Assembly (NCBI GenBank): GCA_922989275.2
Contig: OV277861.1
Coordinates: forward strand, 28,364,479 to 28,428,478
DNA: 64,000 bases
Direction: 5' to 3'
Source of the DNA: Gari tellinella
Lineage: Eukaryota; Mollusca; Bivalvia; Cardiida; Psammobiidae
The translations under genes and the position numbers were made by a program. How positions within the stretch are numbered: position 1 is the stretch's first letter; each line of letters starts with the position of its first letter. Positions 9,955 through 19,440 of this stretch are shown here, in pieces. The notes beneath the pieces were generated by a model, which was not told the origin of the DNA, ran no database searches, and saw only the letters and a program-made list of their open reading frames with translations.

Positions 9955-10544
9955 TTAAGGCGAATTCTTGCTTTACTTCCAGCCTGCTTTAAGTAGTCAC
10001 GTGTCAACAAAGCTAGAAACAGGCTATGTGGTAAAGATACGATACGTAAAATCGCACTTGAAAAATGCAAATTTGGAAATCTTAGGATTTTTCATGTCAA
10101 CTTATGGCAGGCCTGCTTACCTTATTGATATAATCCCACACAGTTCCCAAAAACCTCGACCAATAGGACCGTCTAGCAGTTATCGACCCATGCTGAAAAG
10201 ACATAAAAATGATGTCTTTAACTTGCACGCTACTTAAATGTCCTCTGCAAAATTTGGCGTCTGCAATTTTTTAGAGTTAATTCATAAATGTTGTTTTCGT
10301 AAAAGAATATCACCAGTTACTCGGCGTATCGGTTATCACTGATTAACCAGCAGCGTGCGGAAAATTAATGAATCCGGATTCCGGAATAAGGGGAGATCCT
10401 TTCCCAGTCAGCACATCCATATCGGATGGATATCGGTCAGATGTCGTATAGCCAATCGTTTTCTGATTGGATTGATATCGTTGTCGGATGATATCTGCCC
10501 ACCATCGAACAGATATCGGACCGATATCAAAACAAGAATATCGT

Positions 10545-10683
10545 TCCTAACGATGGATGCTCCCCACAAAGAAAAACCCCAAGGTATAGCATGTTTAGTA
10601 GGTGAACACAGTATCAAGTTTTATCAACTTATGATGAAACTTCTAGGAGATATGCTTCAGACAAAAATGATTTTTTTATGAAA
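10545..10683 (+). repeat. Detached unit of the ~145-bp repeat
   Basis: AGTATCAAGTTTTATCAACT, then GGAGATATGCTTCAGACAAA and a T run match the repeat units at 12277-13015. The unit was separated from them by the insertion of 10684-12276. Confidence 0.8.
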
Positions 10684-12276
10684 CAAGAGGCCCAGAGGGC
10701 CACATTTCGCTCACCTGAGAACATTAGAAGCTGACTGGGCAAGACACCATTTTGATATAGCTATGACCCAGATGTCATAATTTGATCTAGGTAGAGTACC
10801 ACAATGCGAAGCTACATCTCAGATATAAATGATCTGGGCCTTACGGTTTAAGAGAAGAAGATTTTTAAAGGTTTTCCCGTAAAAAAACAACCCTGACAAG
10901 CTCAGGGTGGGGCCAATTTTAGTCCGGGGGTCATAATTTGAACACACCTGGTAGAGAACCACATAGCAAAGCTACGTATATGTCAAATATTAAAGATCTG
11001 GGCCTTACAGTTTTAGAGAAGAAGATTTTTAAAGGTTTTCCTATTTAAGTCTATGTAAAACTGATAAGCCCCAGGGCGTGGCCAAATTTGATCCAGGGCT
11101 CATAATTTGAACAATCTTGGTAGAGGACCATAGGGCAAAGCTACATGTCAAATATAAATGATCAGGGCCTTGCGGTTTCAGAGAAGAAGATGTTTAAAGG
11201 TTTTCCTATGAACAACTAATAAGCCTAAGGGCGGGGCCATTTTTGGCCAAGGGGTAATAATTTGAACAATCTTGGTAGAGGAGCACAAGGCAAAGCTATG
11301 TGCCAAATATTAGAGATCTGGGGCTTACGGTTTCAGAGAAGAAGATTTTTAAAGGTTTTCCTATATAAGTCTATGTAAAACTGATAAGCCCCGGTGCGGG
11401 GCCAATTTTGACCATGGGGTCATAATTTGAACATCTTGGTAGAGGACCATAAGACAAAGCTACATATAAAATATTAATGATCTAGGCCATACAGTTTCAG
11501 AGAAGAAGATTTTTAAAGGTTTTCCTATGAAAAACTAATAAGCCCAAGAGCCGGGCCATTTTTGGCCCGGGGTCATAATTTGAACAATCTTGGTAGAGGA
11601 CCACAAGGCAAAGCTATGTGCCAAATATTAAAGATCTTGGCCTCACAGTTTCAGAGAAGAAGATTTTTAAAGGTTTCCCTATATAAGTCTATGTAAAACT
11701 GATAAGCCCCGGGGCGGTGCCAATTTTGACCCTGGGGTCATAATATGAACAATCTTGGTAGAGGACCATAAGACAAAGCTACATGTCAAATATTAATGAT
11801 CTAGGCCATACAGTTTCAGAGAAGAAGATTTTTGAAGGTTTTCCTAAGAAAAACTGATAAGCCCCAGGGCGGGGCCATTTTTGGCCCCAGGGTCAAAATT
11901 TGAACAATCTTGCTAGAAGATCATTAGGTAATGATACATACCAAATATCAAAGGTCTGGGCCTTTGGGTTTACGAGAAGAAGATTTTTTTAAGATTTTCT
12001 TATGCATTAAAAGTTGTCTATACGGTCATGTTAGAAAATCTGTTCCCACGGCAAGGGGAATAACTCTAGCCAAAAACTTTGAACATTATTTTGTTCCCCC
12101 TTGCCACTGATGCTTCTGACAAAGTTTGGTTGAAATCGGGTCAGTGGTTTCAGAGAAGATGTTGTTTGAAAATGTGAACGTACGACGTACGACGGACACC
12201 GGACGCCAAACACCGGACGACGGACGGAATTGGATCACAATAGCTCATCCTGAGCCTTTGGCTCAGATGAGCTAAA
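10684..12276 (+). mobile_element. Helentron-like non-autonomous element with 8 internal ~160-bp repeats
   Basis: It starts AACAAGAGGCCCAGAGGGCC, a short palindrome, then CGCTCACCTGAG. It ends with CGGACG repeats and the palindrome CCTGAGCCTTTGGCTCAG, then ATGAGCTAAAA. Between are about eight units with TCATAATTTGAACAATCTTG, GGCAAAGCTA and GAGAAGAAGATTTTTAAAGG, alternating two unit lengths (about 155 and 167). No target duplication is visible. The architecture resembles the oyster 'pearl'/Helentron type; the classification is inference. Confidence 0.75.
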
Positions 12277-13045
12277 AAGGGAGGCAATTCAATATTTGGA
12301 GATGAGTTATAATTCTTGTGTACTACACTTCTTTTTGTCATCCTCTAAGACAGTATCAAGTTTCATCAAGTTACAGTGCGGCAGATTTATGTAGAAAAAG
12401 GGAGATAATTCAAAATTGGGTGATTGCAGAGTTATGGTTCTTGTGTACAGCACTCCCTCTTTCATCCTGTATCACTGTATCAAGTTTCATCAACTTACAA
12501 TGCAATGCTCAGGAGATATGCTCCAGACAAAATTAGATTTTTTTTAAAATAGAAAAGGGCCCTTAAAGGGGAGATAATTAAATATTGGGAGATGACAGAG
12601 TCATGGTTCTTGTGTACTGCACCTCCTTATGTCACCATCTATCACTGTATCAAGTTACATTAACTTACAGTGTAGCAGTCAAGAGATATACTCCGGACAA
12701 AATTGTTTTGCATTTTTAGAAAAAGGGAGATAATTCAATATTGGGAGATGACAGAGTTACCGTTCTTGCGTACTGCACTTCCTTCAGTCATCCTCTATCA
12801 CTGTAACACGTTTCATCAACTTACGGTGTAACAGTCCAGAGATATGTTCCGGACAAAATTGATTTTTAATGAGAAAAAGGGAGATAATTCAAAATTGGGA
12901 AATGAGCGAGTTACGGTTTTTGTGTACTGTACCTCCTTCTGTCATTTTCTATCACTGTAGCAAGTTTCTTCAAGTCACGGTGTACCGTTAAGGAGATATG
13001 CTCCGGACAAAAAAGCGTGACGGACGGACGGACAGACGGAGACAG
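12277..13045 (+). repeat. ~145-bp tandem repeat, 5 units
   Basis: Units start AAAAAGGGAGATAATTCAA and contain TATCACTGTATCAAGTTTCA and GGAGATATGCTCCGGACAAA. The array ends in GACGGACGG repeats. One unit (12550s) carries a small AAAGGGCCCTT insertion. A diverged relative is at about 17620-17790. Confidence 0.88.
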
Positions 13046-13872
13046 ACGGACAAAGCGGCGACAATATAATTTTCATAATAATAACTGTTGAAATAATGCC
13101 TACCAACTTCAAAAAACGAATTTTCAAATTCTATATAAAACCTTCCTATTCTATTAAAATCTTACAGCTGTTTTCCTTAATGTAACGAAATACCTCCTTG
13201 GTGTAACACACGTTTAACAGTATTTGTCCTGTGGCTAATACTAGTAAGCAAAAGCAGCTCATGTTTTACTTTCATCCCTTGCTCCCCCTAATAAAAAGTA
13301 TTCTTTTCAATGTAAAATACCTGTATACTTGAAAGAATTTTTCTTTTATTGATTTTTGGTCACTGGTTTCCTTGAAATAACGGTTTCTGGTCCTTGATGT
13401 AACAACATCACTGTTACATCAAGGATCGTTACATCAAGGATGTATTTCACCTAAATGACCTTCTAACCTCATTAATTTCCGCTAAATACTGGAACTACAT
13501 GACACGATTTACCATAGCTCAAATTCATACATTTGGTGCAAAAAGAGAATAATGATTATTGCAGTCAAAGGCATAATAATACATCGTTGCATCAAGGAAG
13601 TGTTTAAAATGTATGCTACTAGTCTCGGCACTAAAATTGTCAGTGATTCCCTATTTCAAATCACGCGCTTAAAACTTCTTTCCGCCATTGGTGCCTCAAT
13701 GTTCACTCTTCAAAATGGAGATGTTTTGCTATAAATATCTAAGGAAAGCAACTCTGTACTTAACTCGAATTGGAAATTGTTACATCACTGAATGGGATCC
13801 AGGGACAGTGATTAACGATGAAAAAAGGTATTGAAACTGAGGAATTCACACAATTTTATTGTTTATATGTCT
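13046..13872. other. No gene recognised; TGTAAC-rich palindromic patch
   Basis: AT-rich. At 13390-13445 TCCTTGATGTAACAACATCA is followed by its inverse, and GTTACATCAAGGA recurs several times from 13180 to 13800, suggesting an eroded palindromic repeat. Confidence 0.5.
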
Positions 13873-14705
13873 GACAATATTGACCTGACGTTGAACTTTA
13901 TGCATGAATGAATTATAATAAGATGACGCAGTATAAATCAATAATCGATAGCCTACGTACAATTTCGGGTTATTTCGGCTGATTACGTGAATCTTATTAC
14001 AGTTGTGATCCTCAGTGGATTAAAACTCCACATTGAGCAAGTTCAAAAAATTGTTGTTGTTGTTGATAAACTATTATTCCCGAGTCTCCTAGTATAATCG
14101 CATCTACTAAAGCGCACCATGTTGCGCTTTCGAGTGGGTTTTAATCCAGGTAAGATCATCGATGTTCTCACCTGCGACTCTTGCCAATATATACCTAATT
14201 TACAACCCCCAGATGTAACTAATCTGCAATAGGTGTGTCGATAGAGCAAGAGATTTGTAATATCGATGTTCCGGGTTCGAATCCCGATAGAGGTGACAAT
14301 ATTTTTATTTTATAAAATTTTATTTTATAGACCATACAGACGCTATGCCATAATGTTTTTAAAAATAATAAAAGAATCGTGTTCCAGTCGAAATAGATGC
14401 TGTATGATTACTTAAAAGAAAAAGTATAAATTAAAAAAAAAATAGAAACAAATGTATGAGTATTGCATGGGATTCGAACCACTAACTGTACGGAAAAATA
14501 ATGTATAGTCGTCTCTCTTACCACTTGCGCTAAATACCTGTCGATATTTGTGGAACCGGGCAATGTTATATTTTCTCGGTGCCGATGTGGTAAAAATGTG
14601 TGTTCTCGTATAAATGATAACGAAGTGTTCCGAAGCTATATTTAGAAATGCAACAAAGTGTGAAATTATGCTAATAGAGGTCACCAACGTCAGGTCAATA
14701 TTGTC
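13873..14705. mobile_element. 833-bp element with 21-bp inverted ends and two opposed tRNA-like blocks
   Basis: GACAATATTGACCTGACGTT(G) at 13873-13893 is repeated in inverse at 14685-14705. Inside, a + strand tRNA-like block (about 14225-14295, B box GGGTTCGAATCCC) and a - strand block (about 14465-14555, B box GGTTCGAATCCC) face each other. The arms are otherwise not homologous. Confidence 0.7.
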
Positions 14706-15120
14706 GAACAATATATTTAAAGTAACCTATATTGGCACACTACTGAAATATTTCAGATATTTCACAGAAAGTCAATAGATTAAATCAATAATAACTATTT
14801 TAGGGACACTGCAAAACTGACTTTTCTTCTGTTTCAATGTCAAATAATTAAAAGATTCTGCATATCTCTTGCTCTTTTTTTGATAAAATGTGAATATAAA
14901 CACGTTAATATTAGCTTAAGATAACAATTATCCCTTTTCCGAGTATGATCTTTCAAAAAATTTACAAGGACATGATTTTATTACATAAAAAAATATTGAC
15001 TCATATATAAAGGTTCACTGACAACGCAATCGACACCTGGACACGGACTGATCACAATAGCCCACCGAGCACTACGTGCGTCGGTGAACTTAAACATAAG
15101 TTATCAGAGACAACAAAGCT

Positions 15121-15385
15121 CGCCGGTGTAACGCAGTAGAATGACACAACCCTGCTGAAATGACCCACGGCTCATTTCGCTACGTAAATGGGTCATTTCA
15201 CTACGTAGAACAACGACCCGAGTAATTTTACTTATACTATGTAGAAAAAATGACCACAGACCGTAGAAAAGGTACCCCATCGACTCGATGGGGTCCTTTT
15301 TTACGGTCCTGGGTCATTTCTCTACGTAGTATAAAGACCCGGGTCATTTTGTAGGAGTGGGTCATTCTACTGCGTTACACCGGCG
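15121..15385. mobile_element. MITE with 24-bp inverted ends and a central hairpin
   Basis: CGCCGGTGTAACGCAGTAGA(ATGAC) and its inverse frame 265 bp with sub-repeats TGGGTCATTT and CTACGTAG. The central hairpin is CCCCATCGACTCGATGGGG. Confidence 0.88.
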
Positions 15386-15394
15386 GCACATTTC

Positions 15395-15625
15395 GAAACT
15401 TAAAAGTATATTCTGAAGCCAAGGTCACCAGGGTCAAATGTGTTACGTTCATGGAAATGCTTTCCATATACACATGCATACATAACATGAAAGCAATGCC
15501 TCAAGGAACATGTGATTTATAAGCATTTTCGAAACCTAAACAAAGGCGTCAAGGTCACTGGGTCAACTTTTTTTACGTACATGGAAAGGTTTTGTCCATA
15601 TACACATGCATATCTAGAGTGTGTG
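15395..15625 (-). repeat. Diverged units of the 165-bp satellite, opposite strand
   Basis: Read on the minus strand, these about 1.5 units share the order of motifs with the array at 61290-64000: CATGTATATGGA-like, TTTCCATG, GTGACCTTG, GTTTAGGTTTCGAAAA. It lies in the IFI44-like intron. Confidence 0.75.
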
Positions 15626-15860
15626 TTTTTAAGGGATTTCTATGTTTTTACTTGGCGATCTAGTTTTTGATCTGACATAATCCAGGTTTGACCTCGATTT
15701 CAATGAGGCAAACGTTTTGACTAAGTTCAATTAAGATATACTAAGATCTGTAGCCTTTAGAGTGTTGGCAAGGGTTTTCTATTGTTTGACCTAGTAAAAC
15801 TATTTAAAGGGATGGAAAGCGTATTCTCCACTGTCATACAACTTAATGGAATTGTCCTAC

Positions 15861-16001
15861 CTTAAAACCATCACTTAGATAACCGTCCAGTATCAGCTCA
15901 AACTCATCCTGGTTGTCAATTGTTTCTTCAAGTCCACGAGAATCACACAGTCTGAATCCCAGTGGTTTAGAGTCCCTGTCCGATACCTTGTACATACGGA
16001 A
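15861..16001 (-). CDS. IFI44-like GTPase, exon with G3 motif
   Basis: TATCGTTTCAG (minus) precedes FRMYKVSDRDSKPLGFRL, CDSRGLEETIDNQDEFELIL and DGYLSDGFK, donor TTTAAG|GTAGGA, phase 0 at both ends, 47 codons. DSRG is the G3 (DxxG, switch II) motif in the position expected after the P-loop exon. The 5' end of the exon and its acceptor are duplicated just upstream (15971-16221). Confidence 0.9.
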
Positions 16002-16221
16002 CTGAAACGATAGGTAGTATTCGACGGTTATACACCCAACTCACACCAAACCCAATCATAACTACTTGGCTAATTCCGGATTCATCCCTGCAAGTCCCTG
16101 TCCGATACCTTGTACATACGGAACTGAAACAATAGGTAGTACTGTATTCGACGGTTATACATCCAACTCACACTCAACCCAATCATAACTACTTTGCCTA
16201 TTCCGGATTCTTTCTTGCAAG
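15971..16221 (-). repeat. Tandem duplication of ~125 bp spanning an IFI44-like splice acceptor
   Basis: AGTCCCTGTCCGATACCTTG, TACATACGGAACTGAAAC and the following ~75 intron bases occur at 15971-16092 and again at 16093-16221. The outer copy contains the acceptor and about 30 nt of exon start but no complete exon. Confidence 0.92.
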
Positions 16222-16224
16222 TTA

Positions 16225-16762
16225 CTCTTTCCTAAAGAAGCCATCTGATCAGCGTCTGCACTGTTTGTCATTTTATGGTTTTATTGTTAAAATATTCCTA
16301 AATAATCGTAAATTGGCTTGGTTTTAAATTTGACACTGACATTGTCGTTCAAAAGTTACAGGGCCGGAGAAACCTTTAAATTTCTTCATGTTATTGGAAG
16401 AATTTAGAACATTAACTACATTTTAACCAATCAAAAACTGCATTTTGCATCCCATTATGTACCGCACTTAATCATTAAGAATTTTGATGTTTTTTCGACG
16501 TCGAGTGGTGTCTACACCAGATATGGATAGCTCCGCCTCATAGCAACTAGTTGTAAACACTGCCATATTTGACGATCTCAAAACCAGAATAACCGAGGTT
16601 TGTTTACTTGAAACGTGGAAATGGGCCACTCAAAATATAGGTTATATTCTAAGTTAGTTAGAACATAATAAGTGAAATCTTAATGGCTAAGATCGCTAGA
16701 TCTCATTTTGCCCCTCTTAACCATTCAGATTTCACTTAACATGCTCTAAATATAACGTAACT
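16225..16762. other. IFI44-like intron, no feature recognised
   Basis: AT-rich intron. At 16640-16745 an imperfect inverted repeat (CTAAGTTAGTTAGAACATAA / AAGTGAAATCT) is seen, possibly an eroded MITE. Confidence 0.45.
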
Positions 16763-16765
16763 CAC

Positions 16766-16963
16766 CGTGGATGTAATGCTTGTTTCAGCACTGCCACATC
16801 GGGCTTGTATCGAGAGCCTATCTTGGAACGTCGAAGAGATGGTGTTAAAATAACTGGACTTCCCAGCGCCAACATGGCCCATCATTAAGACGTTCAGTTG
16901 TTTGACTTTTGAAACTGCTGGAGCTGTAATACATCCTACATCCCTTTTCAACTTCTCCAAGAA
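16766..16963 (-). CDS. IFI44-like GTPase, P-loop exon
   Basis: TTGAATGTGTTTCAG (minus) precedes FLEKLKRDVGCITAPAVSKV, KQLNVLMMGHVGAGKSSYFN and TISSTFQDRLSIQARCGSAE, then TSITST and donor ACG|GTGAGT. GHVGAGKSS is the P-loop (GxxxxGKS). The 66 codons are phase 0 at both ends. IFI44/IFI44L have the same G-V/P-GAGKSSFFN sequence. No start codon belongs to this exon; the ATG seen upstream is intronic. The N-terminal part (in many family members a TLDc domain) was not found in the window. Confidence 0.92.
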
Positions 16964-17013
16964 CTGAAACACATTCAAATTCATCTAATTAATATCAAAA
17001 TTGTACAGTCACT

Positions 17014-17352
17014 ACAGTGATACTTCCCTACAACGGTTCTTCGAACAATGATTTCCTCTTTACAACATTGCTTGCTGCAGTTCCCCCAAAAGACAATTAT
17101 GCATAACCATTTTACTGCTGCAATATCGTCAGCTTTTTGCTTAAAATTGTCGTCTGCTGTTTTTTCTCAAAGTTGCATATTGGCCATTTTAATAGAAGAA
17201 ACCTGACGTATGACAGGTTGAATCCATCCTACATCTGGATTCAATTTGTTTGCACTCTAAGGGTATTACTTTTCTCTCACTGTAACAACTCCCTCTCCGA
17301 AAAACACACAATTTTCGTCTCTCTTGGGTGTTGTTGTAGAGAAGGAGCACTG
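17014..17352. mobile_element. Family D MITE
   Basis: CAGTGATACTTCCCTACAAC ... TTGTAGAGAAGGAGCACTG, with the GCTGCAATATCGTC block and central TTGAATCC ... GGATTCAA hairpin. Lies in the upstream IFI44-like intron. Confidence 0.8.
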
Positions 17353-18375
17353 CTTGAATACATTGAACCATATTGCCATGTATATACCTTCTAGTCATTT
17401 ACAAGCAGCTAGTATACCTGTTAAAATTTAACATACACACACAGTGTAGACTCTTGTCTCCCAACTGTAGGAGTCGTCTGACCAGGGTCTGCTCTAGTTA
17501 CAATTTAACAGACGGGTGTTCCACGGAACAAGCACCAGTCAAACATTCTCTTTCCATAGAAGAAGTTTCATTTCAAAATATTCAGTATAACGGAAGAAAT
17601 CTGCATGAAAAGAAAATGTTGAGAAGGGGAATAACTTTCAATATTGATGCAAGAGTTATGACCCTTGCGTAATACACTTCCACTTGTCAAGCTCTTTCCT
17701 TATTGAAGATCCATCTTAAACGTTCCAGTAGAACAGGAGTTATGAAGCGTGACGCAAAAAGCGTGACGGACAGACAGATGGACGTACGCATGAGAGGTTA
17801 CTTATGTTTTTCACCCCACAAATAAGTGCGGAGGACACCGTCCACATGTACAAAGGTTGCATGTGAGGTGCTTGCAGCTCAGGAGTACCTTCTGTATAAG
17901 TAGCTCACAATTTATGGTCGTTTTTGTACATATAGACAAAAACTTGTGCAAATATGTTAGTTGAATTGCACCCTCTACATCAGAGGATTTTCTTAACAGG
18001 TGATCATTGTGGGGTGCAATCTTTAAGTCGATTTTGCCCAACACGTCTGTTTCATACACATGATGCAACTCACAACACCCTTCCCATGAGTGCGGACGGA
18101 CGGACGCCGGAAAAGTGATCCTTTAGTGTCACCTCTGCATACAACAGGCGACACAAAAATGGACTATTTCTACACTTAATTGGAAACAGGAACTGTCCGT
18201 TTGAAGTTTTAAGTCACACCAAAACTGCTAGTTCGACCGCTGAAACCATACATGTGCTGCTGAATATGACAATAAAGGACGTTTTCTGCTTAACTTCCAG
18301 ACTTTTACGCGGTCTTGAACACAGACAGACCCGACTCTACACCGACTACGAACAAGACCGAACAGTCAGAGCTGC
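17353..18375. other. Mixed old repeats, no gene
   Basis: A relic of the ~145-bp repeat family is at about 17620-17790, ending GACGGACAGACAGATGGACG. From 17805 to 18160 a different repeat ends in GACGGACGGACGCCGG, then TGTCACCTCTGCATACAACA. These GACGG-ended repeats are typical of bivalve intergenic DNA. Confidence 0.5.
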
Positions 18376-18479
18376 AACAATCCACCGTATAGCAACGACT
18401 CCGGAAATAGGTACCAGGCGAAGCGAGGAAATCAATGTAAATAAACAGAGCACGTATGAAAAATCGCTGCTCATTTGAA

Positions 18480-19440
18480 TTTCCAAATAGTTTGACATCA
18501 TAGGAAAAGCACTATGGATCCACGAACATATTTCTATTTCACTCATAGTTTAAACTGATGCATATATCACAAGATCGTCGCATTTCAACTGTAAAATGCC
18601 TCCCTGGTACCGAGGAAAAGTCAACATTAGTTCATGTTAGGATCTCATTCACGGAGAAAACGTATAACTACGTGTACGGGGTTGCTGCCGGATACAAATA
18701 TATGATCATTCCATTTCATGTACCAAATATTGTAATTTTACGTACGTACACTGTATGAGAATTTATCCGAAATTAAAAATGTAGGAGTGTGTACGGCGAA
18801 TAGTTGTCATTGTGTACGGAGTATAGCCGATATGGCAAAATCTAATGGACGGCGAATAGCTTCATCATACATCGTTAATAACACCTCAAAAGTAGAGTTT
18901 TTACAATAAAATCTAAAGGATAAGAGTATGCTATGTAAACTTGATATATATATATATATATCTAAATATTTAAGAGAAATACTTAAATACTTAAAACTGC
19001 AATATATACAATTATCATACACATTATAAATATGCTTGGTACCAGGAGGCGGTCCATCTTTGTTGAACCCCCGGGGTCATTATTCAGCTAAATAGTTCAT
19101 TGTTCTATTATTTCAGACAGCTATATATTTATTTAACTGGTGTTGGGAAGGCTTCGCCAATTCTGCGAGATCAGCACAATTTATTGTAGAATCACGGATG
19201 TGAAGAATTACAAGTCCAGAAGTACAATGGGAATGAACAAAATTACAAACTAAGTACGATAAGTTTTAACTTCAAGTTTTAATATCACCCTGGATATGTG
19301 TCGCAAACAAGGCCGGGTGATTACAACTGACAATAACAATCAGAAATTTTATGCCTCAAAAGCAGATATCCAATACAATAACCACGTGATCAAAGCAGAC
19401 AAAGATATATCTAATCCTCATCACGTTTATTTGCGCCTAA
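18480..19440. other. No gene; (TA)n and short repeats
   Basis: An (AT) run lies at 18945-18962. CGGCGAATAG occurs at 18796 and 18853 and inverted as CTATTCGCCG at 21972. Confidence 0.45.

Larger units (their letters stand above)
9327..10115 (+). mobile_element. CAGGGCTGCCA element with 6-bp target duplication, split by a TTAA element
   Basis: Left end CAGGGCTGCCATTTCTCCGG; right end TGGCAGGCCTG (inverted). It is flanked by CTTACC at 9321-9326 and 10116-10121. Inside is the family A hairpin arm GCAGGCTGAAAGTAAAGC; its two arms are separated by the insertion at 9426-9954. An uninterrupted 248-bp relative is at 33484-33731. Confidence 0.88.
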
